The notes beneath the pieces were generated by a model, which made no database searches, had not been told where the DNA came from, and saw nothing but the letters and a program-made list of their open reading frames with translations. This document shows positions 1-11,932 of a stretch of 64,000 nt of DNA, piece after piece. Each line of letters begins with the position of its first letter. The first letter of the stretch is position 1. The position numbers and the translations under genes were made by a program. The DNA comes from Notospermus geniculatus (taxonomy: Eukaryota; Nemertea; Pilidiophora; Heteronemertea; Lineidae), in the NCBI GenBank assembly GCA_002633025.1, contig NMRB01000557.1, positions 36,452 to 100,451 on the forward strand, read 5' to 3'.

Positions 1-856
1 AGCATCCGCGGTCATTGATAGTAATCGGATAATTTGTTTATTCATGGATTCGATACGATATGCTTTTATTACTACGGCGGTGATTACCTCTACTTCCATT
101 TTGAAGGTTCGAGTGTTGGATTATCAGCGAGGCCTCGATCCTTCACTTCCGGTTGTCAGGCGAGTGAATGATGACGTAGTTGGTATGCGCAGGGTGTAAT
201 GGGTGTTTCAAGGTAGGAAGCTTAGTGCACATTACGAACATTACCGAACGCTCGACTTCGGCAGCCTCGTGGTCTGCCGAAGTTGAGCGTAAAAATTTTT
301 GCACACAAGTCGGAGAGTGTATCTGACCTGTCAGCTTTAATGAAAGTGTGACCCGTGAATACGGCCCTAAGAATGCTACGAAATTCGTTCGTAGAGAGAT
401 CGTGGCCTTAATGTTACAATGTGTACGATTATCAGGAAGCCTCTACGAAAGGAAGTGTCTGGAAACCCTGTAGGAAGTCCTTAGGAAGTCATTAGGAAAA
501 CAATAGGATGCCATCACGAACTTTACGAAGTTATTACAGTTAATTACGATTTGTGTTTTTCACGATCTTGCTGACAAATCGGAAGTGTTTCCCCCAAAAC
601 TGATTCCCCTAACGTTAAGATCACTTCGAACACAGATGTTGAACAGAAATGTGTACATCTCAAGGTCTCGTACAAAACTGGATGCCTGCTGCTGCTGCTA
701 ATGCCTGGCTTTCACTATTGCTACGAATGTCCCGAATCGCCCGGAATCTGAAATTGTCCAAATTCGTGGCAAATCGGCTTGAAAAATATGCCGAATGTCA
801 TCAATTCATATAATCTAACATGTACCATTCGTGATTGTTATGTATGCAACCGTTAA
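1..856. other. Intergenic, no gene recognised
   Basis: No exon-like or protein-like signal is visible. The only structure I see is the hairpin at 248-290 and loose repetition of the word AGGAAGT around 430-500. Confidence 0.5.
248..290. repeat. Short inverted repeat (hairpin)
   Basis: Two 17-nt arms (248-264 and 274-290) are complementary with one G/T mismatch around a 9-nt loop. It is probably the end or core of a small inverted-repeat transposon; no partner end was located. Confidence 0.6.
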
Positions 857-1600
857 GGGCGAGCCAACATTGTGAATTTTTTGAGCATTGGAAATAAAAC
901 ATGTCAAAATACCATAAAAGTACAAGTTGTATGACGAAAATGAAGGCACCTGCGGGGTCTGTCAGTCGAAAGGAATTGAATGAGATACATCTTAGAATGC
1001 ACTAATTAGCTACTGAGCTGAAACAAAAGACTAGTTGTTGGAACACTTTCCCAAGAAATGGCACACTTTTACTTTGAAGATCAAACAATATGCGTATCAT
1101 AAAGTTCGTGTTTTTTTCTACCCAGTCCACCCCTATCGGTAGCATTATTTTCAACAGACATAGAGTACTCCACAAGTGAACTGCATAAATGCTGCCAATT
1201 TTCCAAAAACATGGCGGCCATATTGGATCTGGATTTTGCTTCCTGGTTCTCTTCTAATGTACCTACTGAGCGTGTATGCTGTCTATGAAATGCTGGTCAA
1301 GACATCCTTGCCACCCCAGGTTCTATGGGTTTGTGGCATTGCTGCCACTCCCTGAATGTGTCATTTACATACTTCTTCTCTGAGAAAATTTTACCTGTTT
1401 TTCATGTTTGGCGAATTTCTTTGTTTTGGATTACATAATATAATTAAATTGTAATTTTTGGGATTTTGCTGATTTCCTGTGTCTATAAAACACAGTGATC
1501 ATATTGAACCCAAACAACAGTCAAGTGGGGGTGTCTTTACTGCTTTTCTCAGAGGGGCCTTGATTGAAGCACTATGAAAATTCACAATGTCGGCTCGCCC
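857..1600. mobile_element. MITE with TTAA target duplication (family 1)
   Basis: The element is 744 bp, with 24-bp terminal inverted repeats that start GGGCGAGCC (857-880 and 1577-1600) and differ at one base. TTAA flanks both ends (853-856 and 1601-1604). TTAA duplication is typical of piggyBac and Kolobok elements, so this is inferred to be a non-autonomous member of one of them. No transposase is present. The right half is repeated at 25776-26161, which shows that it is dispersed. Confidence 0.85.
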
Positions 1601-2402
1601 TTAATTACATTTGTCTATCCGTTACTTTCTTTGTATGTATTTAGTTAGTTATACAGTGCATGTGTCATCTTTTAATTCATTTGTGCTGTTCTTATTTTCC
1701 GGGGGGCACAGCGTAAGCGATCACTTCGTGATCTTGCTGTGCTCCCGACCATTATTCCTATATTTAATTTTTGTAACCTATTTTCTGTCGTGTTGGTCAA
1801 ATAAATGAAATGAAATATGGCTGCGCCCACGGCGGTATTCATATACACTACAGGTTTAGGTGTACAGAAGCACAGCATGACGTCGTCGTCACCTTAGCAA
1901 CCCGGAGCAGCGTGTTCAAGTACCCGGATGCCAGACAAACATTCCCTGTGTGTTGTGACGTTTCGCTGAGTTTGTTCTCGTCCATCAATGGGACATTTTT
2001 ATCCTTGGGATACTGTCTGTAGACCAACGTGGCAGTGCGAACGAGACAGGTCTACTCAGTATTATAGCATTTTTTACAATTAGGCCTAGCTACAAGAGGG
2101 CCAAGGTTCAGGTATCCTTTCTGATGTATCCGGGAACACGTCCATCCTCCGCAATAGGCCTAACTACCAGCTGGAACTGACATAGACCACAGAGTAGTCT
2201 CTACATCTGCCGATTTAAGAGACTACTGTCGCCCTCTAAATTCGGACGCTGATTGGTTGATTCTGATTGGACAAAATGCTGTATGACGTACACCAACCGG
2301 TATTCCCCCAAAATGGCGGCGTTCAAAAAAGTGACGGTTCGGGAGGGAAAATCAGGCAGTGTGGCTGTTAATTTCCGTTTTTTGGATGTTTTGTTACATA
2401 TA

Positions 2403-2946
2403 CAGTGAGTACATAGTTAACTGGTTGTGGCTGAAAAATTTTCTAAGTCCATAAAAGGGGCCCAGAACAGGAGAAATTAGACCAAGTCATTTTGTGGTCG
2501 CCTATCCTCATTTTATAGAGTCACTGATTTGGAAAAGCTTGATTGCATGAATGATGTTGATTTCTGGTTGTGGTCAATCAGATGATTGTGGTTGGTTTCT
2601 TTATGAATAAAAGGTTTTGGAAGTTGTGGTCAGTCAGATGTTTCATGAATGAAAGGTTTTTGTGGTTTTGTAATTCTAAAGGGTTTAATCGGCTTTCCCA
2701 TCAAAAAGCATGTTTCGGTTTCCATGCAGAACCAACGGATTAATCATGGAAAAAAATGACACTGATCATTTTCATTAAACCATATCATGGTCTGAACAGA
2801 GGACACCAAGCAGAAAAGCCTATTTACGCTGTCATGAATGAATTCAGACCCTACAACCCATTATGGGGCCTCAATTGCATATTATAATGATCTGTAATAA
2901 CCCTCCACCAAAATTGGGTGAGAACCAGTTAACTATGTACTCACTG
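2403..2946. mobile_element. Tc1/mariner-type MITE with TA duplication
   Basis: A 544-bp segment is bounded by nearly perfect ~24-bp inverted repeats beginning CAGTGAGTACATAG, flanked on each side by TA (2401-2402 and 2947-2948). TA duplication with a CAGT-like end is typical of the Tc1/mariner group. There is no coding potential inside. Confidence 0.75.
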
Positions 2947-3458
2947 TATGTGAGTTTGTTCATGTTAAATTTCTAATACCCGCACAATTTGAGGATTTGT
3001 TTGACTGTGAGAGTACGGATTGCGTCGTTACTCTCTCCCGTTAGCCTGTCGCAGTGTGGGCGACCATGGCGACAGGATAGGCTACGGTAAAACGCTGTTA
3101 TTTCAGCTTTTGCCATGGACTACAACAACTATACCGGCATATCATCACCAATAATGACATTATCTACTGCTAGGCCTACATCGCCAAACTTATTGCTGGT
3201 GTTCCAGCTATGATTCACATTTTTGAACTCCTGGGGGAAAAATTCGGCTGCTAGTAGGTACTGCGCATGCGCCAGTTTATCGTGGTAGGGAATCCAGCCA
3301 CACTTCCGGTAATGGCGGACCCCGACACCAGTTCCTAACGTGCTGCACGGTGGAACTGGATGCCGGTTTAGAACTGACATAACACGGATAGCAGCGTGCA
3401 AGGAATCTTGGGAACGAAAGGGGCACTCCTAGTGGCATCAATACTGACTATAGTAAAA

Positions 3459-3660
3459 TGAAATGGTCCATGGACCATGTGCTCACTGGGTTGGACATAA
3501 TAGTCTAATGACAGAGGGAGATACATATCAGTTATGAGCAATCTGGGTCAAGTCATTTTCGGGTTACGCCATCTGGCGGCCATATGATCTGATCGGCCAT
3601 GTCTGATCGGGCTGGAACTTCACATGCACATAAAGGTCATCTGCAGGGGGCCACACATCC
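3459..3660 (-). repeat. Fragment of dispersed repeat HR1
   Basis: Read on the minus strand, this stretch matches the 3' part of the longer copy at 61863-62772. Shared landmarks are a 'gccgccag.tggcgtaaccc' phrase, 'cttgacccagattgctcataactga', and the palindromic end containing GGTCCATGGACC. The start is truncated. Confidence 0.7.
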
Positions 3661-3679
3661 TGAGAATCTCAGGTCATTT

Positions 3680-4018
3680 GTGACCCTCCGCCACAAAACC
3701 AGTGTAAAGTCGCGTGGAACTTGAGCCTAAACGTTCTGGCATGACACCAGGAGATAAACATAGAGACATGATCACTCAGACCTCACAACAGACAGACAAC
3801 ACCGAAACAGACAAATGTAAACCGCCACTACAAAACCAACCATCAGTCACTTTGAGGTTGGCAAGTTCGGACCAATGTATTGTCAAATCCAGTATTGTCT
3901 GCCTGTCTGTTGTGAGGTCTGAGTGATCATGTCTCTATCTTTATCTCCTGGTGTCAGGCCAGTACGTTTAGGCTCATATTCTGAGCGACTTTACACTGGT
4001 TTTGTAGTGGAGGGTCAC
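3680..4018. mobile_element. Fold-back MITE, 4-bp ATTT duplication
   Basis: Arms of about 125 bp (3680-3806 and 3893-4018) are inverted copies of each other and begin GTGACCCTCC. ATTT lies directly outside both ends (3676-3679 and 4019-4022). The open frames here are translations of the two arms and are not genes. The element lies beside, and probably within, the HR1 fragment. Confidence 0.75.
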
Positions 4019-4772
4019 ATTTACGGTCGTACCCTCCCTCAATGCCCTGAGGACATCCACCCTGTTTTGGTAGGGAAGACGGACATTCCCTCATGTGTAC
4101 TCGCCAATTGGTAATTCACGAATAAACCATGCAAAGCAGTGGGGAAATGCCACTTGATGTAATGGACAAATATCGCGACTAGTGCTACAACGTCTGCACA
4201 TACATCTGGCATTACGAGTTACCGGATACCAGGCTCATAGCATTGTATCTCATTCCATAATTTATGCACGCTGCCGAATGACAGCTGCCCCAAACACATG
4301 AACTGGATCATACCTTCGTGTTCTGATCCCATCAGTACGTCCTCGTTGACTAGATAATCCGTGAGAATCATGTTGACGCGAAGTTAATTCAGGAACAATC
4401 AGAAACTCAGCGAGTTTGTCAGCGACTCGACAAATTTTCACAGCTACCATATTTGGGATATGACCAAGACGGGATAGAAGCTTCACTGTGATTGGCTGGA
4501 TTCGGCGGAGTCGAGAGCTCCGCTGGTTCCCCACTAAAATGGCATGGATGTCGCCAGGGTCTGAACCAAGCGCGAGTTGGGGAGCCGGTTGTGAAGACCC
4601 TGGGTGCGAGGATGGGGGCCACATAGCACATTGGAGTGCTTTGGGGCAACTTATTATCATGGCTTCTCTGAAGAACAGACAACTGTGAACAGCAACAAAT
4701 AATTTTGTGGACTTTATAAACTTGACTTTCTTCATCCAGTAGGATGCTCTTTCACCAGTTTCCACCAATTAA

Positions 4773-4961
4773 AGCGAATCGACAGCGGATTTTGTTGACA
4801 TGTACATTTGGCTGGTGTTTGTGAACACAAAATTCAGCCAATCAAAATGCACAAAATTTTTTTGGTTGACATTCTGGAGAAGTTTGTTTACATTTTTTCT
4901 TGAAAATTCGTCCCCTTTCAAATTCTAGTTCTAAATCAAATTTTTTCGCTGTCAATTCGCT
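4773..4961. mobile_element. TTAA MITE, AGCGA family, copy 1
   Basis: This 189-bp element begins AGCGAATCGACAGCGG and ends with the complementary ...ATTCGCT, and TTAA flanks both sides (4769-4772 and 4962-4965). It is about 85% similar by eye to the copy at 57711-57894. It is non-coding, with short internal inverted TGTTTACA words. Confidence 0.85.
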
Positions 4962-5028
4962 TTAAGTACATACTTCCCTACATGTACTTATTGTACCGGT
5001 ACTTTTAAAGGAGTCCAGTATTGCAACA

Positions 5029-5400
5029 TTTTTAGCTCAGCTGACCAAAGGTCAGCGGAGCTATTCATATGTATACTGAGTGGCGTCCGTCTGTCTGTCT
5101 GTCTGTGTGTCTGTAGTCCGTGAAACTGGCACGTTTCGCAACCGCAAGGCCGAGGGTCATGAAAGTTGGTGGTGGGGTAGGCCCTAGGAAGGACTCGAAA
5201 CAGGACCAAAAATTTTTGCGATCTGACCTACATTCTGCTCTCCAGGGGGCATTTTCCGTAAAATGGAAAACCCCAATAACTCGGTCCAGATGCAATATAT
5301 CAAACTGAAATTGATAGGGTATGAAGCTTGATTTCTGGTACACCAAGTGCAATGGAAATTAATTCGAAATTTGTTCTCCAGGGGGCGCTAGGTGACAAAA
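5029..5400 (+). repeat. Dispersed repeat with 5' hairpin and GTCTGT run
   Basis: It starts with a hairpin (AGCTCAGCTGACC... ...GGTCAGCGGAGCT), followed by a short (GTCT)n tract and 'cgtttcgcaaccgc'. The repeats at 61863, 46205 and 29478 have the same layout with unrelated words. The phrases 'ctccagggggc' occur twice. It is an invertebrate interspersed repeat; its class is unclear. Confidence 0.55.
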
Positions 5401-7090
5401 TAGAAAACAGCACTATTTAAATTTCCCGCGCCAGTTACTTTGACATGTTGGATGCTCTTTTGTTCATGGAATGAGGAATCATGGGAAATGTCGTGTGCTT
5501 GCACAAAGTGAATCGAGATGAAATATACCTATGATCATCGCATAAAACCCCAATGATCATAGACAATCGCCTTATGAAATCATACGTGAGTGGTATTTTA
5601 GAGTACCATCAAACAATAACTGAAATTATTTTTCATCAAAACAATATGAGTGGGTTCAAAATATGACGATATATTGGAAAAAAATCACAATGATCGAACC
5701 GACAACAGCGATCTCGGCTTCATGCACGTCATTCCAAGTCTTCGACTCGAGCTGCTTTCCATAGTGTGGCCATAGTGTGCTGCCTTAGAAATTGTTAAAA
5801 TTGCACATACTTAGATTATTTGATACATATTTAGTCTGATTGGGACCATTAACGACGAAGGGATATGATAATTTTGGTGCTATCAGCCGAATGAGGCCCA
5901 TCGTCGGCCCCTCGTTTTTCACTGCTCGATCTCTAATCGGCTTCTCATTGGTCATTTCGAGTCTCCGACTCTGGCTGTTTTTGTTGCGTATGACAATAAA
6001 AATTCCTTATATTTCACACATTCCAGTGGATGGACGCTTCATATTTGCTGGTCTTCCCTGCAAAAGAGTCCATTTAGTTGGACTCATGGAAATCGAATTT
6101 GGACTCCTCATTATCAAGCAGTCTGAGGCAAAAAGAGTCCACTTGAAAAAAATGGACTCATGGAAAAAAATCCTTAATGCTACCACTGGGCTGACACTCA
6201 GACTGTCATTCCAGACAGTCATTCATGACAGTACAGGGTCTATACAATGGCCAGACTGTCACTCAGACTGTCGTAGGCTTATTGTTATTCTCCATTGTCC
6301 TGTTAGATCATCACAGCCACATCCCTGCTCGGTCACTTACCGGGTGATTGACTTATTGAAATCAGACACAAAACATTGGGCGCTGTTTATACAATAGTGT
6401 TATGTCATATTTCTCTGGACAGTCTGATGACCAAGACAGTCCTGAATAGGTAACAACTCTAGTATATGCAGAATCTGCACTATGTAACACTTTAGGAAGT
6501 TTACTAACCTGTTAAATGGATTCCATGACCTTTAAAACATATGGTTAGACACCATTTTTGTCATGTTACGGCAATAATTGGTTGAGTTACAGGCGTTTTT
6601 CAGTCTCTGGCTAATGGCCGAAGCTCATTAACATAATTATGCAATTTTGACCACTTTCCTCTGCTTGGATTTTTTTGGACTTTTAGTATGTTATAGAGTA
6701 GGGTCCCAGGATCTTGTGATATACCTTCTATTTCGATTGTGAACACTGCATTATACTTTGTATGTAAAATAACGTGCTAAGGGATATAAATCTTTATTTT
6801 CTCTGCATTATTTTGTTGTTATATATAGATTGCGAATAATTTATTTTAGTTCTACATTCTGCCACCAGAGGAAGTACTGCCGATTTGTCAATGGGATGGC
6901 GTTTCGCACACGGGACCACTGAAACAGCCTCCAAAATCAACTTTTCGGTTATGAATTGTTTTCAAAAGTTGTGTATTATAAAAATTCATACTGTAACGAT
7001 ACCGCTGACGTATACAGTGGACAATTATAACTTATGATTTGATCAAAATTTCACTGATCTTTTCATCCGACATTGTGTCGTTTCTCAACC
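5400..7090. other. Non-coding stretch, no gene recognised
   Basis: A 185-codon open frame (5840-6397) lies here, but it shows no recognisable domain and has low-complexity, repeat-like sequence (the words GACTGTCA and 'agagtccac..aaaaatggactcatgg' recur in both orientations between 6060 and 6270). I see no convincing splice sites. Confidence 0.4.
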
Positions 7091-7093
7091 TGG

Positions 7094-7196
7094 TTATATA
7101 GGGGGTGTTCTTCTTACTTGATAAGACCGTGGCAAGACCAAGACGCACATGCAGGATTCATCGAGATTCACAGACCAACCAGCTCTCAGTGAAAAG
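7094..7196 (+). promoter_or_regulatory. Possible promoter and first (5'UTR) exon of the RPA-like gene
   Basis: A TTATATA box (7094-7100) is followed after about 30 bases by a stretch that ends in a strong donor, AAAAG|GTAAGT at 7196/7197. The next exon with the right strand and an acceptor begins at 10298, just before the predicted start codon. Linking the two is inference. RNA evidence would be needed, because a TATA-like word by itself is weak. Confidence 0.3.
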
Positions 7197-7458
7197 GTAA
7201 GTTTAAATTCTGTCATCACAAAATATTTTCATACACCATACCGGTAAGATCACACTGGACTGAAACAACAAGAGTTAGGCATATGCAGCGCATGATGCAT
7301 GCAGAAACACATCCAGCAAACCCCCCAACATTAAGAAACCCGAGACCACGTGGCGTGCCCACCCACTCAACTACTACAGCCAAGCACGACGCAGCGTGTG
7401 CATGCATGCGATCATCGATGCCACCACCATGCAGACATGCCCCTATAAATATAAATGT

Positions 7459-8133
7459 TATAGGCCTTATCGCAGCTAGCCTAGCACATGGCTAATCAGT
7501 ATTAAATCAGCGAAGCGGAAAGGGCCCAAACATCAGCGCCCCCGCTGTACATTCACAATGCATTGCCCTGTGCATGGCGTGCATTTTTTGTAAACATTGG
7601 CCAATAAAAGTTACTTCCAAAAGCCCGGTACCTACCTGGGTGGGAGACATTAAATTATGAATTGATTCAAATCGATAAATTATTGACCACTGACCGTCTT
7701 TGCGATCGCAAGAAATCGATGATTAACACTGACAAAGTGACATGACCGTGACATTATCATGCAACTCCGGCCAACCCCACGCTGATTGGTCAATACTGGC
7801 ACTTGACCGTCGAGACAATACAACAGTGAATTATGGGAGAGGGCCATGTTGGTGATACGAGTGTATTAATCATCGATTTTTTACGATCGCGAAGACGATC
7901 GGCAGTCAATAATTTATCGATTTGAATGAATTCATAATGCCTCCCATGTAGGTAGGTAGTTTAGGCGCATCCAGCTTCTGGAAGTTACTTTTATTGGCCA
8001 ATGTTTACAAAAAATGCACACCATGCACAGGGCAATGCATTGTGAATGTACTGCAGGGGCGCTGATGGTTGGGCCCTTTCCGCTTCGCTGATTTATACTG
8101 ATTAGCCATGTGCTAGGTGCGATAAGGCCTATA
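7459..8133. repeat. Long fold-back repeat, 675 bp
   Basis: The left arm (about 7459-7725) and right arm (about 7865-8133) are near-complete inverted copies. Landmarks are TATAGGCCTTATCGCA at the outer edge, the 'gaagcggaaagggccc' segment, 'attggccaataaaagttac', and the AT-rich 'atcgataaattattga' core. The arms differ by scattered substitutions and small gaps, and the loop is about 140 bp. It lies inside the inferred first intron of the RPA-like gene, so it would be transcribed as a long hairpin. It is probably a fold-back transposon. Confidence 0.8.
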
Positions 8134-8507
8134 CTACCCAAAGAGAGTTATCAGTAGAATAGAAATAGCCTAGAAATAGAAATAGGCCTAGAATATTAGA
8201 AATAGAATACCTACAGCAGGCCAAACTATAGGCCTAGACACCTTGCTAAAGTCAGCCATTTTTTCTCAAAGGGCAATAAACACTGAATGTACAGTGAATG
8301 TACACCACTGATGTACAGCATGTTTTAAAATCTGCAAAAACATAAAAACTTGCCTTAAAAATGTATCACATGTGCAACAACTGCCCTGCCTGTCACAACC
8401 TCTAGTGAACCATGTTGCCAAAAGGCTTGTTGTCTTACAGTCTAGATTGATATTGCGCCAATTAATTGGGTGTTTTCAGAATTTCTATAAAATGGTATAT
8501 TGCCCCT

Positions 8508-8809
8508 CAATACACCGATTTCACAACTAACAATAACATAGCGCCCCAAGTAGTAAGCTACTATGCACCAGCCATTTCTGGTTGAACCTCACCTCAAGGT
8601 AAAATTCCTAGGTTTTTAACCTCACCACCAGGAATAAGTTAACCTCGATCTACAGATCTAGGAAATATTAACCTTATTCTTGGTGGTGAGGTTAAAAACA
8701 AACCTCGCACCTAGGAATTTTACTTGGAGGCAAGGTTCAACTGGAAATGGCTGATGCATCATCTACCAGGTGCGCTGTGATCACTGCGAGTTGTGAAATC
8801 GATGTATTG
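8508..8809. repeat. Near-palindromic element, ~300 bp
   Basis: The arms run inward from CAATACACCGATTTCACAACT and its inverted counterpart CGAGTTGTGAAATCGATGTATTG. Both arms contain 'gccatttc..gttgaacct' and 'aaaattcctaggt', and meet near 8655. Identity by eye is roughly 80%. It is non-coding and probably a MITE capable of forming a hairpin. Confidence 0.75.
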
Positions 8810-9076
8810 CAATATGTTTTCGACATTACGTCACTACGTGAACCTTGACGCCACCAAGCTTGTTCCGTTTAAAGCTGTCAAAAACAGAGTACAATGAACA
8901 CACCCCTAGCCGAGGCCAGCTCAAGCAGTCAAGTTGGGTACGCCTATAGCCTAGCGGACAATCATGGGAAGTGCACTGAGTGTGTACACGTATGTACATG
9001 GAATAAGCAGCAATTCAGGGAAGATGTGGTCACTTCCCACAACTTTGTCCGCGAAACTTGACTTGACCTACCGAGA

Positions 9077-9710
9077 CCTCATCCTGAGAACATCAGGCGT
9101 TCTTAGTGCTCGCTACCTTCGTCGCAGCACAAAAACCCCTCAGAGATTTCGCCTGAATCGGTGGAGTATCAAAGCCATTCCAGCAAATGTTCATCCCCAC
9201 CATCTCATCCCAAGTTGGCCAGTGATCGTTACACATGAACTACGCAGGTAACAAAGCTGACCCAGCAGGTCAGCATGAAATAAACTCCAGTTTCACGGCG
9301 TGTGGCCTGAGAATGATATACATTCTGTGCGATGAATGTAGGATAGGCTGAACTCAACTTAGATTGAATCCAGCATTGTAGGATAGGTTAATTGCCTGGC
9401 ATAACTAGGTTAGCTGTGTCAGCTGCTTGGCTGTGAATATTACAAGGGCCGCTGTGTAGGCCTAACTGATCTCTAGTTAGGCTGAGGTGGGGAAGCTGAG
9501 GTACTTCAGCACTGTGTTGTGTGTGACACTACGGTACAATCTACGTGTAATGCCTGTCATCTTAAGGTGATTCAGAAATCACGTTCACTGATTGGGCGCA
9601 TTTCCTCAGGCACCAATACTCCAGCAAATCATGCGAAATCTCTCAGGGGTTTGTCTGCGGTGACAAAGGGAGCGAGCAGTAAGAACACCTGATATTCTCA
9701 GGATGCCGAG
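9077..9710. repeat. Inverted repeat pair, ~100-bp arms
   Basis: The segment 9077-9183 is repeated in reverse complement at about 9600-9710 (shared words: 'atcctgagaa.atcagg.gttctta.tgctcgct', 'cc.ctcagagatttcgc', 'tggagtat'). The middle is unique. The 95-codon open frame that starts at 8964 reads through the left arm and is therefore not credible as a gene. Confidence 0.65.
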
Positions 9711-10297
9711 GCCTAGGCCTACTTTTATTTGTTCATTCCACGCACACCCCAGCCCAGTGGCGCAAGGTTTATGGCCGATATCTCTGCAACTGCTGCATCA
9801 AATAGGCCTATTTGGCATACATTTTTTGTACATCAATCAATTTGTCTTATTTGCTGCTATAGGCATCATCGCTGTCGTTTTCCCTAAAATCGCGACAGAA
9901 AAAGTTTAAGCCTAGGCCTACAGCCAAAATAGCGGCCATTTTAAAATGACACAATGCATTGCATACGTGTAAACTGCACTGGCTGAACACCGTGGCGATA
10001 TGCATTCTGAGAAAGGGATCCTGTCAGTCTTACGCAAAAAATGAAGATAGGAGAAATATACCAACAAGAAAGACAAGTCAATCTTTGAGTTCCAGGTCAT
10101 ATTCTCCCCCCAAAAAGCAAGAACCACTAGCTTAATCTGCGATTATAGAAGGATGTCTAGCTTACATCTGTCTACTCACCATCCAAAGATACCGGTACAC
10201 AACAGTTTCTAAACAACAAACAAAAATGCACTTTTCATTACTCATCTCCATGCTCATACATGTCATACTCCCCATTGATAACAATACTCTTTTCCAG

Positions 10298-10583
10298 GAT
10301 CTCGAAAAATGTCAAGTCTCAGCAAACATGAAGTTCAGCCATCAACATCCACAGCACACGACTTCTCTGATCCAAAAGGGAAAAAACGCTCAATAACAGA
10401 AGCCACTGACTGTTCGACATCTGAATTCACAGGGTTCATTCACAATACATCCCCTATTAAACGCTCGGCAAAGAATTTCGAATACTTCGATGCCATGATG
10501 CAAACGGGTTCAAAGAGTTATCAGAGAGTTGTCGCCTTCGGTAAACGCTTCCATGAACCACTCACAACTGCACAAGAGAACAA
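10298..10583 (+). CDS. RPA1-like gene, first coding exon
   Basis: The exon follows a good acceptor (ACTCTTTTCCAG) and carries the start codon at 10309. It encodes about 91 residues of polar, serine/threonine-rich sequence (MSSLSKHEVQPSTSTAHDF...) with a basic PKGKKRS segment that could be a nuclear localisation signal. It ends at a donor, CAA|GTAAGT (10583/10584), in phase 2. The next exon at 10990 supplies exactly one base, so the frame is preserved. No domain is recognisable in this part. Its assignment to the RPA-like gene rests on strand, phase and proximity to the downstream OB-fold exon. Confidence 0.6.
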
Positions 10584-10600
10584 GTAAGTTGCACTTCTTT

Positions 10601-10716
10601 AGCGAGCTTTTGCAACCACCCAGTTAGGCCATACAACAACGTTTATCTATTGTTCGAGTCAACTCACTAGATAAACATAGTCGTAGGACCTAACCGGGCG
10701 GTTGCGAAAGCTCACT
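10601..10716. mobile_element. Small hairpin MITE in intron 1
   Basis: A 116-bp near-palindrome: outer arms AGCGAGCTTTTGCAACC... and ...GGTTGCGAAAGCTCACT, and inner arms containing 'acgtttatctat' and 'atagataaac'-like words. It sits only about 17 bases downstream of the splice donor at 10584. The motif 'cgaaa.ctc.ctattgtcaa' is also found at the right end of the element at 40036-41964. Confidence 0.65.
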
Positions 10717-10989
10717 ATTGTCAAACCGCTACCCACTACATTTAATACCCACATTCTGAAAGTGTATCCACACCAACCTGTATGTACAACAGTACACACC
10801 AGCAATATACGTACAGTTGGAATTGTACTTCATTCAGCAGCCAAGGCCATTATCAACACATGAATTACATGTACAACTCCCTACTACCTGCAGTATGTTG
10901 CATTGTCAAGTCCATTTCTCCCATACACATAACTGTGCTTCTTTCGGATCTTCCTTCAGTTTTCCTAACACAAAATTTCATTCTTCCAG

Positions 10990-11197
10990 GTCTCCTGTTA
11001 AATTATCAAACGTGACAACTTCAAGCAACAGAAACGACTCTTCCATATCAGACGTGAAGCTGTCAAACAAGTCATATGTGCACATGTACAAGATGCCTCT
11101 ACAATTTAAACACAACTCACCACCTCCTCTACAACAGGCTACAACAACTACTGTGACCGAATTCCTGAGGAATATTCCCACATATGAAAAAAGAAAA
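10990..11197 (+). CDS. RPA1-like gene, second coding exon
   Basis: The exon begins after TTCTTCCAG (10989) and ends at AAAA|GTAAGT (11197/11198). It encodes about 69 residues, from SPVKLSNVTTS to ...FLRNIPTYEKRK. The segment 'TTVTEFLRNIPTYEKRK' resembles the lead-in to an OB-fold in RPA-type proteins. Entry is in phase 2 and exit in phase 0. The next confident exon (14289) needs a phase-1 donor, so a small exon of length 1 modulo 3 is missing between them. It probably completes the first strands of the OB-fold. I could not place it. Confidence 0.55.
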
Positions 11198-11932
11198 GTA
11201 AGTCAATATTTTCATTCATTATCAACTTAAAACATTACATCGTATACAATATGTTATACAACTGAAAATAATAAAAACACATATCATTTAAAGCGATGTA
11301 CGCGAGCTCTGCAGTACTGCACTTCGATAGTTCCTCTATTTCCCATATGGCGGCAGCACTACAGTTTATGAATGGAATTCCAAGTACGTCATCTCATTAT
11401 AATAGGCCTACTATGGAATTTACTGCAACCAATCAGCAGCAAGCAGAGTGACATGAGTGACAGGGATGCCAATAGCATCAATGGGATACCCGCGTGACAA
11501 ACTTTGCTACGCGGTGGCGATGTGATCGATTGACCCGTCGCGACGTCATTGACGTCATTTTAGGTGTTGACGTTGCGTCATGATAAAGTTACCTGTACAT
11601 TTTTCTACAGGAATAATGAGACAAAAACGTTGCTTTTATCGCCAACCTATCTCCTCATTTTAAGGAAAAAAGCAAGGAGATTTAATAAATTTTCATCTGC
11701 TACAGGAAGATGTAAGTTTATTGCCAGGCGACCAACAGAAACGGGTTATTTTCACTCTAGAAATAAATGGAAATAACGTTAGAAAAACGAAACTTCAGAC
11801 GCATCAATCGCAGCACCGCGTCGTGACGTTAGTTCCGCAGGTACCTCATTCTATGACTCATCTGCAAAAACATGCGAAGGATTGTGTTGGCTGGGGGTCA
11901 ACGACATTCAGGAGGCAGGCCTACACTGCTAA

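Noticed and set aside
4262-4768. 168-codon open frame on the minus strand
   Set aside because: Composition looks like translated non-coding DNA. No motif is recognisable, and overlapping frames on both strands are equally open.
5840-6397. 185-codon open frame on the plus strand
   Set aside because: No domain, no splice or promoter context, and built from short inverted words; likely chance.
10817-10989. Start codon and first 57 codons of the open frame that contains RPA exon 2
   Set aside because: They lie upstream of a good acceptor at 10989 and would not match the phase of exon 1; this part is intron.
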